Part shown: positions 15,101 through 23,065 of the stretch, in pieces
Layout of the letters: every line of letters starts with the position of its first letter
Numbering within the stretch: position 1 is the stretch's first letter
Assembly (NCBI GenBank): GCA_029565395.1
Contig: JAKQOG010000290.1
Span: 88,035 to 120,827 of the forward strand
From: Candidatus Hydrogenedentota bacterium
GTDB lineage: Bacteria; Hydrogenedentota; Hydrogenedentia; Hydrogenedentales; CAILVY01
Direction: 5' to 3'
DNA length: 32,793 nt
Notes under the pieces: model-generated
Told to the model about the DNA's origin: nothing
Database searches by the model: none
The model's input: only the letters and a program-made list of their open reading frames with translations
Translations under genes and position numbers: made by a program

Positions 15101-17197
15101 TTACCGGTGGCTATAATAATGAATAAACAACCTGGACGCGAAAAGGCATTCATACATGATCACGAACGGAATCTGCGACACATTCCACCCCAAAATACGT
15201 CCTGTTTTCAGCCGCTCGAAGAAATCCCGGCGGTAGGCGTTGAATTTGCGCCGCTTGGCCACATACGTGATCGCAATCTCTTCATAGCCAGAAAGAATGC
15301 TTTGCGTTATGAAGCGCTCCGCGTCTGCAATGCGGCGCCAGCCCGGCAACTGCACGTCGAACGAGCGCAGATAGGCTTCCGCTTCAGCCGCTTTTCTTCG
15401 GAGTTTCTTGCGCGCCGACCTGCTCAAATGCCCGCCGGCCCGGCTGATTTGCGCGATCCGCTCCGAAGCGGAGGCCAGCATCGCCTTAAGTTCTTGAGCA
15501 GCCTCGTCGCACCGCCCGCGCATGTCATATTCCGCAATGTGCTGCTGCGCCTCGGCCCATTTCGTACGCAACTCCGCAAGCGTGGCCCAACGCGGGTCTT
15601 CCGTCCGGCGCGTAAGCATCCATATTTCCTGGAACTCGAAAAACAGGCTCGCATACACTCGCAACCCATGCACCGAATCCTTGACCCGCCGCCATGCATA
15701 CGCAAACACATTCTCGCGCGGAAAACCCGGCCGCCGCGACCGCCGCTCTTTCAACCGGAACAAACCCGTCGCCATCGGGTGGATGCCTTCCAGCGTGCTG
15801 TACCGGTACCAGGCATACGACCAGAATAAATGCCAGTAATGGCTGCGCGAACACCGCAGCAGCGCATTAATAATGTTCTCCTTGCTGTAGAAAATGTTCA
15901 TGGCGTCGTCATACGCCGCGCGCCACTCGCCCGGCGGCATTTGCGGATGCTGAAACGTTTCGTGGAGACCATCGTAGTTGTTGAAATCCGCATCGACCGG
16001 TTTACACGTCCGGACCATTTCCTGGTGATCCCGAGAACCCGGCAGCGGCACCAGCATGAACAGCGAAGCAATATCCACCTTCACCTGGTTGCGCAGGCGT
16101 TCAAGATCCATGCGCACCGACTCCCGCGTGTCAAAAGGCAAGCCAATAATGTACCCCACGTGCGTTTGTATCCCGTGCTGATGCCACTTCTCCACCATCT
16201 GCTCATATTCACTTGTGCGGTTCTGCTTCTTGCCCACCGCTTCCAGATTTTTCGGATTAACGCTTTCCATCCCGATAAAGGCCAGATAGCACCCCGCTTT
16301 TGAAGCCTTCTCCACGAAGTTCGGGATGCGGTGCGCCTGCGTGTCGGTCTGCATCATAAAAATAATGTCCATATCCTGTTCCCGCAGCGCGACTAGGCCG
16401 TCCAGAATCTCTTCCCACACCGGATTCCGGGAAAAATTATCGTCCGTGAAAAAGTACGCGGAAATCCCCCGCGCATAATTCTCCCGAATGGCTTGAAGCA
16501 CGGATTCCGCGGAGCGGTACCGCATTTTCCGCCCTTGCACATTAATAATCGTGCAAAAAGAACAGTTAAACGGACAGCCCCGGCTTGTGTCGATCGTGGC
16601 CATGTTGCGCGTGGCAAAGCGCGATTGCAGTTTTTGACTTACGCGAGGCACCGGCGCATGCGAAAGGTCCGGAAATTCCGTAATGGTGTAAATCGGCTTC
16701 ATTTCTCCGTTCAATGCATCCCGAAGAAGCCCCGTCATCACCCCCGGCGCCTCCACCTCCCCCTTCACCAGCGTCACGCCCTCATCCAACAGCCGCTGAA
16801 GCTCATACGACGGCTGCTCGAACATCGCCAGCATCCCGCTCACATGGAACCCGCCGATCATCACCTGAACACCCAGTTTGCGGAATTCAAGCGCCAAGTC
16901 CGACGCGCGCATGAACTGATTGCTCTGCACACCAGTAAATCCTACCACCACTGTCGTGTCCGAACGCCGGTTCAGCCGCGCAATCCGCTGCACCGGAATG
17001 TGTTGCACCGTGTCATCAAACACATCCACCGTGATTTCCACATCCGGACCCAACGCGCCGCGTTCCGCCACGGACCGCGTCAGGCTTTCCAGGCAGCATA
17101 AGGTGTTCGACGGCAACACGCCGCGCCAAAACCGTATTACATAGCCCTCGTCGTCATACCGCGAAGGGCGGATATACACTACATGTAAACGTTTCAT
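15101..17197 (-). CDS. B12-binding-type radical SAM protein
   Basis: A 698-residue iron-sulfur enzyme. Residues ~5-180 form an N-terminal cobalamin-binding-like Rossmann domain (VVVGFTGVQSNQF, VMIGGFHVSG), without an obvious DxHxxG motif. The radical SAM core starts at TIDTSRGCPFNCSFC, with cluster ligands C208, C212 and C215, and continues through YFFTDDNFSRN and YIIGLPFDT. Residues ~420-698 form a long basic extension, containing a coiled-coil-prone helical stretch (ELRTKWAEAQQHIAEYD, SRSARKKLRRKAAEAEAYL). The nearest types are the BchE/HpnJ-like proteins, but the reaction is unknown. The ATG at 17197 has GAGG nine bases upstream and lies 26 bases after a predicted transcription start, which supports it over an upstream in-frame start at 17269. 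Confidence 0.88.
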   Translation of the reverse strand: MKRLHVVYIRPSRYDDEGYVIRFWRGVLPSNTLCCLESLTRSVAERGALGPDVEITVDVFDDTVQHIPVQRIARLNRRSDTTVVVGFTGVQSNQFMRASDLALEFRKLGVQVMIGGFHVSGMLAMFEQPSYELQRLLDEGVTLVKGEVEAPGVMTGLLRDALNGEMKPIYTITEFPDLSHAPVPRVSQKLQSRFATRNMATIDTSRGCPFNCSFCTIINVQGRKMRYRSAESVLQAIRENYARGISAYFFTDDNFSRNPVWEEILDGLVALREQDMDIIFMMQTDTQAHRIPNFVEKASKAGCYLAFIGMESVNPKNLEAVGKKQNRTSEYEQMVEKWHQHGIQTHVGYIIGLPFDTRESVRMDLERLRNQVKVDIASLFMLVPLPGSRDHQEMVRTCKPVDADFNNYDGLHETFQHPQMPPGEWRAAYDDAMNIFYSKENIINALLRCSRSHYWHLFWSYAWYRYSTLEGIHPMATGLFRLKERRSRRPGFPRENVFAYAWRRVKDSVHGLRVYASLFFEFQEIWMLTRRTEDPRWATLAELRTKWAEAQQHIAEYDMRGRCDEAAQELKAMLASASERIAQISRAGGHLSRSARKKLRRKAAEAEAYLRSFDVQLPGWRRIADAERFITQSILSGYEEIAITYVAKRRKFNAYRRDFFERLKTGRILGWNVSQIPFVIMYECLFASRLFIHYYSHR

Positions 17198-17229
17198 CTC
17201 GCATACCTCACAAATGAAAAGAGACTCAT

Positions 17230-17258
17230 ATTGTAACACGCTGAAACGCGCTTGTCGA
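17230..17258 (-). promoter_or_regulatory. Strong sigma70-type promoter of the radical SAM gene
   Basis: On the minus strand, TCGACA (17253-17258) and TACAAT (17230-17235) are separated by exactly 17 bases. Each matches consensus at 5 of 6 positions. The expected start near 17223 leaves a ~26-base leader with its Shine-Dalgarno site before the ATG at 17197. Confidence 0.62.
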
Positions 17259-17332
17259 TGTAATTCCATAAATCAACCGAACGTTCCATAGGTTTGGACC
17301 ATCCCCGCGCAATACTTTACGTCAAGAAATGC

Positions 17333-17368
17333 AAAAGCATCCCCGAGCCCGAACGGCCCAAAGGATGC
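17333..17368 (-). terminator. Probable terminator of thrS
   Basis: On the minus strand, GCATCC pairs with GGATGC, enclosing a second stem (GCC-GTTC-GGC type), and TTTT follows directly. It lies about 30 bases past the thrS stop and upstream of the radical SAM promoter. Confidence 0.6.
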
Positions 17369-17398
17369 AAACGGTCAAATTGGCAAATAGTGATGCCC

Positions 17399-19222
17399 CT
17401 ACGCGATCGGCAAAGCTACATCCGGGAAATTATCCATCATGCGCTGCACCCGCATCACGCGCAACGCGTTGATGGCCTTGTCCAGCGATACGGTGACCTG
17501 TTCCTTCACGCTATATCGCCGCCACGTCACGTTCTTATTTTCCATTTCACGCATGCCGAGCACCCAGATATTTGGAATCTTATGCGTAACGGCATTCCGG
17601 ATTTTCTTGTTAAAACTTTCCCCGCTCTCGTCCACCGACGCCCGGAACAAATCCATGCGCAGCAGATCCGCAATCTCACGCGCATATGGAACAACGTCGT
17701 CATTGACCGGCACCATGCGCACCTGCACCGGCGCCATCCACGTCGGGAACGCGCCGCCAAACAATTCAATAAGGAACGAAATCATCCGTTCGTGCGTGCT
17801 CAACGGCGCGCGGTGAATGATGAACGGACGCTTTTCCTGGCCGTCCCGATCCACATAGCCCAGATCGAAGCGGTTCGCCATGACGAAATCAAGCTGGCAC
17901 GTCGAAACCGTCTCCTCGCGGCCCAGCAGATTCTTCACCTGAATGTCCACTTTCGGCCCGTAAAACGCCGCTTCGCCCGCCTCTTCTTCATACCCCACGC
18001 CCATCCGGTTCAATACGTCCCGCACGATGGCCTCGCTCCGAACCCACTCCTCCTCGTTCCCCACGAACTTCTCGCTCTTGCTATCGTGAAGCGACAACCG
18101 CACCCGGAAATTCCCCATCCGCAAATGCGTGTAGTACATTCGATACATCCCGATGATCGATCGGAACTCCGATTCCACCTGATCGTTCGCGCAATAAATA
18201 TGCGCGTCGTTCATGCACATCGCCCGCACCCGCAGCAGGCCCGCCAGGGATCCATGCTTTTCATAACGGAAACAGTTGCCGTATTCCGCCAGCCGGTATG
18301 GCAGATCGCGGTAACTGTGCGTGCGCGCCGCAAAGATCTTATGATGATGCGGACAATTCATCGGACGCAGGTAATACTCGTCGTTTTCGTCCACTGGCAT
18401 CGGCGGATACATGCTCTCCGCGTAATACGGCAAATGCCCGGACCGGCGGTAAAGATCCCCGCGCGTGATAACGGGCGTCGATACGCGCAGATACCCCGCC
18501 TTGAATTCCTCCTCCCTCGCCCACTTTTCCAATTCCTCGCGGATGACCGCCCCGTTCGGCATCCACATCGGCAATCCAACTCCCACTTCCTCGTCCTGGA
18601 TAAACAGATCCAGTTCATCGCCCAGTTTGCGGTGATCCCGCTCCATCGCCAGCTTGCGCCGCTCGATAAAGTCTTTCAATTCCTCCGCCGAGCCGAACGC
18701 AAGCCCGTAAATCCGCGCCAGCATCGGCCGCTTCTCGTCCCCCCGCCAATAACTCCCCGAAATACGGTCCAGCTTGAAACAATTCTTTGGAACCTCCCCC
18801 GTATGCGCCAGATGCGGCCCCTCGCACATGTCCGTAAATGCGCCGTTCGTGTAAAACGAAAGATCCCCCTGCGCCTTCCCGCTCTCCACCAACTCCCGCG
18901 CATACTCGATCTTGTATTCCTGATCCGTCTGTTTCAACAGCCCTTCCGCCTCGCTCAACGGCAGGAAAAATCGCTCGAACGGCTGCTTCTGCTTGATAAT
19001 CCGCCGCATCCGGTTTTCAATGTCCTCCAGATCCGCTTCCCCCAGAGGATTCCCCCCAAAATCAAAATCATAATAAAACCCATGCTCCACAGGCGGCCCA
19101 AACGCCAATTTCGCCTCCGGACGCACCTCCAGCACCGCCTGCGCCATGATATGCGCCAGAGAATGGCGGATTTTATACAGACTATCCTCGCTTACAACAC
19201 CATTTTCACACTCAGTACTCAT
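17399..19222 (-). CDS. thrS: Threonyl-tRNA synthetase lacking the N-terminal TGS domain
   Basis: A 607-residue class II synthetase that charges tRNA-Thr. It begins with the second additional/editing domain: H20 and H24 (HSLAH) with C133 and H137 (MCEGPHL) form the editing-site HxxxH/CxxxH set. The catalytic core has the zinc ligands C290 (RPMNCP), H341 (NDAHIYC) and H470 (IIHRAPLSTHER). Motif 2 is NCFRYEKHGSLAGLLRVR. The anticodon-binding domain follows TWMAPVQV. E. coli ThrRS is 642 residues and starts with a ~60-residue TGS domain that is absent here. Motif 3 reads HRAPLSTHER instead of the usual HRAxxGSxER. No in-frame sequence upstream looks like TGS, so this is a natural short form. A weak AAGG lies before the ATG. 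Confidence 0.95.
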   Translation of the reverse strand: MSTECENGVVSEDSLYKIRHSLAHIMAQAVLEVRPEAKLAFGPPVEHGFYYDFDFGGNPLGEADLEDIENRMRRIIKQKQPFERFFLPLSEAEGLLKQTDQEYKIEYARELVESGKAQGDLSFYTNGAFTDMCEGPHLAHTGEVPKNCFKLDRISGSYWRGDEKRPMLARIYGLAFGSAEELKDFIERRKLAMERDHRKLGDELDLFIQDEEVGVGLPMWMPNGAVIREELEKWAREEEFKAGYLRVSTPVITRGDLYRRSGHLPYYAESMYPPMPVDENDEYYLRPMNCPHHHKIFAARTHSYRDLPYRLAEYGNCFRYEKHGSLAGLLRVRAMCMNDAHIYCANDQVESEFRSIIGMYRMYYTHLRMGNFRVRLSLHDSKSEKFVGNEEEWVRSEAIVRDVLNRMGVGYEEEAGEAAFYGPKVDIQVKNLLGREETVSTCQLDFVMANRFDLGYVDRDGQEKRPFIIHRAPLSTHERMISFLIELFGGAFPTWMAPVQVRMVPVNDDVVPYAREIADLLRMDLFRASVDESGESFNKKIRNAVTHKIPNIWVLGMREMENKNVTWRRYSVKEQVTVSLDKAINALRVMRVQRMMDNFPDVALPIA

Positions 19223-19559
19223 CGCGTAAAACCTTGTCCTGGTTGGCTTATATGCTCCTTATTCTCTACTATGCGCAATGCATACCCGGAGCATCGGAAT
19301 ACCGCCGAATGCCCGCACGGCATCCCCAAAAGCAACCCCTAGAATACCAAGCTCCCCCCAGGAATGTCCAAGTCCTCGCCTTCCCGAAGCGCGTAAAACG
19401 AAGGAGGATGTCCATTGTGCACCTTTCGCCGCCTCGAACTCATAAACCCGTCCATCATGTCAGCGGCACGTGTTCAACCGGTTTGACCCCACAAGAATAC
19501 GGAAACTCTGCTGGGATCTTGAGGGTCTAGAAACGTACACTATTGAGAGGAGATTCCCA
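19223..19559. other. Divergent intergenic region between thrS and the phosphodiesterase gene
   Basis: A 337-base gap between two genes transcribed away from each other, so it must carry both promoters. I could not choose a convincing -35/-10 pair for either side. No T-box-like leader or tRNA was recognised, and the short open frame within it has no start signal or familiar sequence. Confidence 0.5.
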
Positions 19560-20378
19560 ATGCGTCCGGCCGGAGGAAAACATATTCGCTGCGGTGCGAT
19601 GATGATGATCGCCGTGTTCCTGCTGTTGGTTGACGCACACGCCGGTTCGGATGCGCCCAAAGAAAAACAACGGATACAAATTATCGCGCACCGGGGCGCG
19701 AATTGTGTGGCCCCGGAAAACACCTATGCCGCGGCACAACGTTGCATTGAGTGGGGCGTGGATTATCTTGAAGTGGACGTACAACCCAGCAAAGACGGCG
19801 TGCTCTATAACCTCCATGATCTCTGGCTGAACCGGACCACGAACGGCAGGGGATTGTTGCTCTCGAAATATTCCGCCGACATCGATCAATTGGACGCTGG
19901 CTCGTGGTTTGATCCGAAGTTTTCCGGTGAGCGCATCCCCCGTTACGATCAGTTTCTGCCCTGGCTCAAAGGAAAAATAAAGGTCAACTTTGATATACGC
20001 GCCGTGGACCTCCCGAAATTGATTGAATTGGTCCGCGCCAATCACATGGAACAGGACTGCTTTTTCTATTTTGTCAGTTCCCCGATGGCCTTGCGTTTCC
20101 ATGAACTGGCCCCCGATCTCGCCATCAAAATGAATGTGTCCTCCCCTCCCGAGGCGGAACAAGCCGCAACGAACTATCACGCGCGCCTTGTCGAAATCCC
20201 CTTCGCGCTGTTGACCAATGAATTATTGGAAACCTGCCGGCGCCATCAACTAGAAGTCATCGTCTGCGCCGCGGAAAACACCCGCGAAGAATACCTGAAA
20301 ATTCTGGATAGTCCGGTGGATATGGTCATGCTGGACCGCCCCGATCTGTTCCTCGAACTCCAAAAAGACCGGAAATAA
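19560..20378 (+). CDS. Exported glycerophosphodiester phosphodiesterase
   Basis: A 272-residue enzyme expected to hydrolyse glycerophosphodiesters to sn-glycerol 3-phosphate and an alcohol. Residues 1-28 form a signal peptide (MMMIAVFLLLVDAHA). The GDPD TIM-barrel opens with AHRGAN (H44, R45) and APENT (E53). The metal-binding pair E71/D73 lies in LEVDVQPSKDG, and the second catalytic His is H86 in NLHD. Thus the catalytic set is complete. The ATG at 19560 has GAGGAG seven bases upstream and gives a good signal peptide, so it is favoured over an earlier in-frame start at 19470. It ends 41 bases before the PIN gene. The substrate may be phospholipid-derived or a cell-wall polymer. Confidence 0.92.
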   Translation: MRPAGGKHIRCGAMMMIAVFLLLVDAHAGSDAPKEKQRIQIIAHRGANCVAPENTYAAAQRCIEWGVDYLEVDVQPSKDGVLYNLHDLWLNRTTNGRGLLLSKYSADIDQLDAGSWFDPKFSGERIPRYDQFLPWLKGKIKVNFDIRAVDLPKLIELVRANHMEQDCFFYFVSSPMALRFHELAPDLAIKMNVSSPPEAEQAATNYHARLVEIPFALLTNELLETCRRHQLEVIVCAAENTREEYLKILDSPVDMVMLDRPDLFLELQKDRK

Positions 20379-20401
20379 GCCTGTATGCATTAAAATTGGT
20401 G

Positions 20402-20410
20402 TGATATACT
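20402..20410 (+). promoter_or_regulatory. Extended -10 promoter giving an apparently leaderless PIN-toxin transcript
   Basis: TGATATACT is a full extended -10 element (TGn plus TATACT). No good -35 is seen, as is usual for this promoter type. Its end is only 9 bases before the PIN gene ATG, so transcription would start about 3 bases before the start codon. No Shine-Dalgarno sequence precedes that ATG, which fits a leaderless mRNA. Confidence 0.55.
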
Positions 20411-20419
20411 TGAATTGCC

Positions 20420-20875
20420 ATGAAGAAGCCGATGCTATATCTTGATACAACAGTACCCAGCGCCTTTTGGGACAACAGAACACCTGACAGGCAACAGCTA
20501 ACAAAAGAGTTTTGGGAAAAACGTTTGATTCGATATGATCCCGTTATATCGGTGATGGTTCTTCGTGAGATTTATGACACACCAGATATCCAAAAACGGC
20601 AGGCTATGTTGGATTTGGTGGCTGGAATAATAGTACTGCCATTTGAGATTGAAGCATTACAGTTGGCAAAGGACTATATGGTTCGAGGCATAATTCCAGA
20701 GAAATTCGGCGCCGATGCAAATCATGTTGCCATTGCCGTCAGCAATGGAATAGCATATTTTGCCAGTTGGAATTTTAAACATCTTGTGAGAATAAATGTA
20801 CGACGGGAAATTAACCTCATTAACGCTTTAAATGGGTACGGCAATATTGAGATTGCAGCGCCGCCGGAGTTCTAA
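20420..20875 (+). CDS. PIN-domain protein, VapC-like putative toxin nuclease
   Basis: A 151-residue single-domain protein of the PIN fold. PIN proteins are Mg2+-dependent ribonucleases and often toxins. Acidic residues expected at the active site are D9 (YLDTTVPSAFW), E50 (VLREIYDTPD) and D99 (FGADANH); the fourth position has Asn118 in SWNFKHLV, a pattern I recognise from PIN subfamilies of chromosomal toxin-antitoxin pairs. The gene is clearly richer in A+T than its neighbours, which suggests horizontal acquisition. It lacks a Shine-Dalgarno site and sits right behind an extended -10 promoter. A small gene begins three bases after its stop, giving a toxin-first order. Toxicity is inferred from family and context only. 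Confidence 0.82.
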   Translation: MKKPMLYLDTTVPSAFWDNRTPDRQQLTKEFWEKRLIRYDPVISVMVLREIYDTPDIQKRQAMLDLVAGIIVLPFEIEALQLAKDYMVRGIIPEKFGADANHVAIAVSNGIAYFASWNFKHLVRINVRREINLINALNGYGNIEIAAPPEF

Positions 20876-20878
20876 ACA

Positions 20879-21085
20879 ATGAATACAATATCCGAAATTT
20901 CAAATACAGAAGCAGAGCAAATCTGGAAGGAAGTCCGGGAAGAGTTTCCAGAAGATGAAGCGATGCAGCAAGTGCACTTTGTGCGCCTCATGCACTATCA
21001 CCAACTTAAGGGGTGTTCTGCGCAGGAAACTATCGCTTTTTATCAAGTCCCGGAGCATGACCATCAACAGCCGGCAAAAAGTTAA
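20879..21085 (+). CDS. Small acidic protein downstream of the PIN gene, candidate antitoxin
   Basis: A 68-residue protein, acidic in its first half (EAEQIWKEVREEFPEDEAM) and probably helical, followed by HFVRLMHYHQLKGCSAQET and a polar tail. I do not recognise a DNA-binding motif. Its GGAG lies nine bases before the ATG, inside the end of the PIN gene, so the two are translationally coupled. Size, charge and position fit an antitoxin that neutralises the PIN protein, but a non-antitoxin partner is possible. Base composition is AT-rich like the PIN gene. Its stop region overlaps an 18-bp sequence that recurs near 26731. Confidence 0.65.
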   Translation: MNTISEISNTEAEQIWKEVREEFPEDEAMQQVHFVRLMHYHQLKGCSAQETIAFYQVPEHDHQQPAKS

Positions 21086-21100
21086 CCTGAATTTCTCACA
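21083..21100. repeat. 18-bp repeated sequence, copy 1 (end of PIN module)
   Basis: TAACCTGAATTTCTCACA, identical to 26731-26748 in the same orientation. It starts at the stop codon of the small partner gene. It could be the remnant end of an insertion sequence or another dispersed element. Confidence 0.6.
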
Positions 21101-21161
21101 GAGTAATTCTGAAAATCCTGCTAAGTGCCACAGTTTAAAAAGCATTCATGGGGTCTTATCG

Positions 21162-23051
21162 CTACAATCCGATTTCGTGCCGCAGGTTTTGCACGCTCTC
21201 ACACCAGTTGCCGACATTCCAGCGCCCGAAAACGCCCATGCCGCCCAGGGGATCCGGACCAAAATACACCGGCACGTGGATCAGCGACAGCCCTGTATGC
21301 GCGCGGGCTTTTTCAAGCGCTGCAATCAGTTCCTCCACGGTGCGCCCGCCGGAAAATGCCGCCACGCCCTTCACCGATTTCGCCCACGCCACATAATCCA
21401 CTTCCACTGAATCGCTGGTGGCGTATTCCGCATTGAACTGGGCGTATTGCAGCCCGGTAATGGCGCCCATGCGCCGGTTGTCGAGCAGCACAATGCAGCC
21501 GGTGGCCCCGTGCATCACGCCGTCAATCAAAATCTGCGGCTGCATGGTGAACGAGCCGTCGCCGCTGAGCGCAACGCCGTAGAAAGGTTTCGCGGTCAAT
21601 GCGGTGGACAATAGCGCGGATACCGCGAAGCCCATGTAGCTCGCACCGGTCTCCGTGAACGTCTGGCCCAACTTTTCATCCTCCACGATTTGGAAGCCGT
21701 TCGCCTGAACGTCGCCCGCGTCGAAAAAGCACACTGCATTCTTTTTCCGCGCCCAATCCGTCACGGTTTTTATTATGGCAGGCTGCGTTAACACTTCACC
21801 GTCCCAAACGGGATCGTGAAGAACCGGCGTGCGATACCGTTCTTCCTTGAAGGCATTCCATTCCGCGCGCTTGGCGTTGCAGGCTTTGAACCACGCGGAT
21901 TCCTGGCGCACCTTCCGGGGAAATTTCCGAAGCACGGAATTCAACCGATCCAACGTGAGCGCGGCATCGCCCACCAGCGCAATCGTGTGGTTGTAATGCA
22001 GCGCATCCTCCATGTCTGCGTTGATGTTAATCACACCTTTCACCTTCGGATATCCCGTGCGCGAACAATCCGACTGACACACCGCCCGCGTGCCGATAGC
22101 CACCAACAATTCCGCTTCTTCCATCGCATAATTGCCGCTCAGGGAGCCCTTCGACCCACCCACCGTCATGTTGCGCGGATGATTCACCGGAATCACGCCC
22201 GACACCAAGGGACTGGTCACCGCCACCGCATCTGCCAAGTCAAGAAAAGCCTCCAGGTCCGGTCCGGCATTGCGCGCGCCGCCGCCCACTTTCACTACGA
22301 CTCGCTTCGCGCCCAAAATGGCCGCCGCCGCTTCGCCATAGGCGCCGTCATCCACCGCAGGACCCAGCCGGGGCGGCGTGCCGCACGGCAACTCATCCAA
22401 ATTAAAGCGGCTGAGCTGGCAAGGTTGTGTATTCAGCGGCATCAGCAAATAAAACGGGCCGGCCCGGTGCGGATGATCCACTGTCGCCCAGCCTTTTCGC
22501 AGGGCTGCGCTCACCGCCTCCGGCGTGTGAAGGCAATACGCCGTTCCCAGCGTATTGCCGAGCTGCAACAAGGTGCCCTGCTGATGCTTTGGGATCTGCT
22601 GCATGTTCGGGCCTTCATCATGCGTGGTTTCATCGCCCAGGAGAAACCACACGCCCAGCCCGTCGCTCGCCGCCACGATAGAAGCCGCCATCGCGTGGAA
22701 CGGACCCGGCCCAATGGAACATACCACCGCCGCCTTTTCACCCGTCACCCAGCGTAACGCCGCCGCTGCATGCGCCGCTTCACCCTCATGCCGCACATTA
22801 TGCGTGCGCAACACGCCCGCCCGCTCGTATACCCGCAACACCTCCCCCACCTCCGTGGAGCCATGCCCCAGCACGCACAAAAAGCGGGTCACGTTTTGCC
22901 GCAACAATCCCAGCACTATCACCTCCGACAGCGTCGTATCGATATACTGCGGAAGCGCGCCGGAGTGCAATGCGTTCTCGATACCTTTCGCCTTGGCAAT
23001 CGTTTTCGCACGCTTTTCCCGCGCTTTACTGAGTTCTTCAAACGCTGTCAT
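21162..23051 (-). CDS. Thiamine-diphosphate-dependent enzyme, IolD/acetolactate-synthase-like
   Basis: A 629-residue three-domain ThDP enzyme. The N-terminal pyrimidine-binding domain has the activating Glu in NVRHEGEAAHAAAAL (E89) and the loop VVCSIGPGPFHAMAA. The central domain contains VGGSKGSLSGNYAMEEAELLVAIGTR. The C-terminal domain has the ThDP/Mg motif GDGSFTMQPQIL...VLLDNRRMGAITGLQ. Length and the SIGPG and DNxxxGxI..LQ strings are nearest to 3D-(3,5/4)-trihydroxycyclohexane-1,2-dione hydrolase (IolD) of inositol breakdown, but no other iol gene is adjacent, so the substrate is open. A different decarboxylase or carboligase is equally possible. GGAG lies eight bases before the ATG. 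It starts 14 bases after the flavocytochrome gene, clearly in one operon. Confidence 0.85.
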   Translation of the reverse strand: MTAFEELSKAREKRAKTIAKAKGIENALHSGALPQYIDTTLSEVIVLGLLRQNVTRFLCVLGHGSTEVGEVLRVYERAGVLRTHNVRHEGEAAHAAAALRWVTGEKAAVVCSIGPGPFHAMAASIVAASDGLGVWFLLGDETTHDEGPNMQQIPKHQQGTLLQLGNTLGTAYCLHTPEAVSAALRKGWATVDHPHRAGPFYLLMPLNTQPCQLSRFNLDELPCGTPPRLGPAVDDGAYGEAAAAILGAKRVVVKVGGGARNAGPDLEAFLDLADAVAVTSPLVSGVIPVNHPRNMTVGGSKGSLSGNYAMEEAELLVAIGTRAVCQSDCSRTGYPKVKGVININADMEDALHYNHTIALVGDAALTLDRLNSVLRKFPRKVRQESAWFKACNAKRAEWNAFKEERYRTPVLHDPVWDGEVLTQPAIIKTVTDWARKKNAVCFFDAGDVQANGFQIVEDEKLGQTFTETGASYMGFAVSALLSTALTAKPFYGVALSGDGSFTMQPQILIDGVMHGATGCIVLLDNRRMGAITGLQYAQFNAEYATSDSVEVDYVAWAKSVKGVAAFSGGRTVEELIAALEKARAHTGLSLIHVPVYFGPDPLGGMGVFGRWNVGNWCESVQNLRHEIGL

Positions 23052-23065
23052 GACGTATTCTCCTA

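Noticed and set aside
15031..15153. A 41-residue N-terminal extension of the dehydrogenase.
   Set aside because: It would overlap the end of the radical SAM gene, and MKAVEWH is the usual start of this family.
17294..19342. A 682-codon open frame on the plus strand opposite thrS.
   Set aside because: It mirrors the synthetase codons, is rich in Arg, His and Pro, has no Shine-Dalgarno site and resembles no family. thrS on the minus strand has every expected motif.
19223..19470. A T-box or other leader control element before thrS.
   Set aside because: No recognisable T-box sequence, specifier loop or terminator hairpin was found in this stretch on the minus strand.
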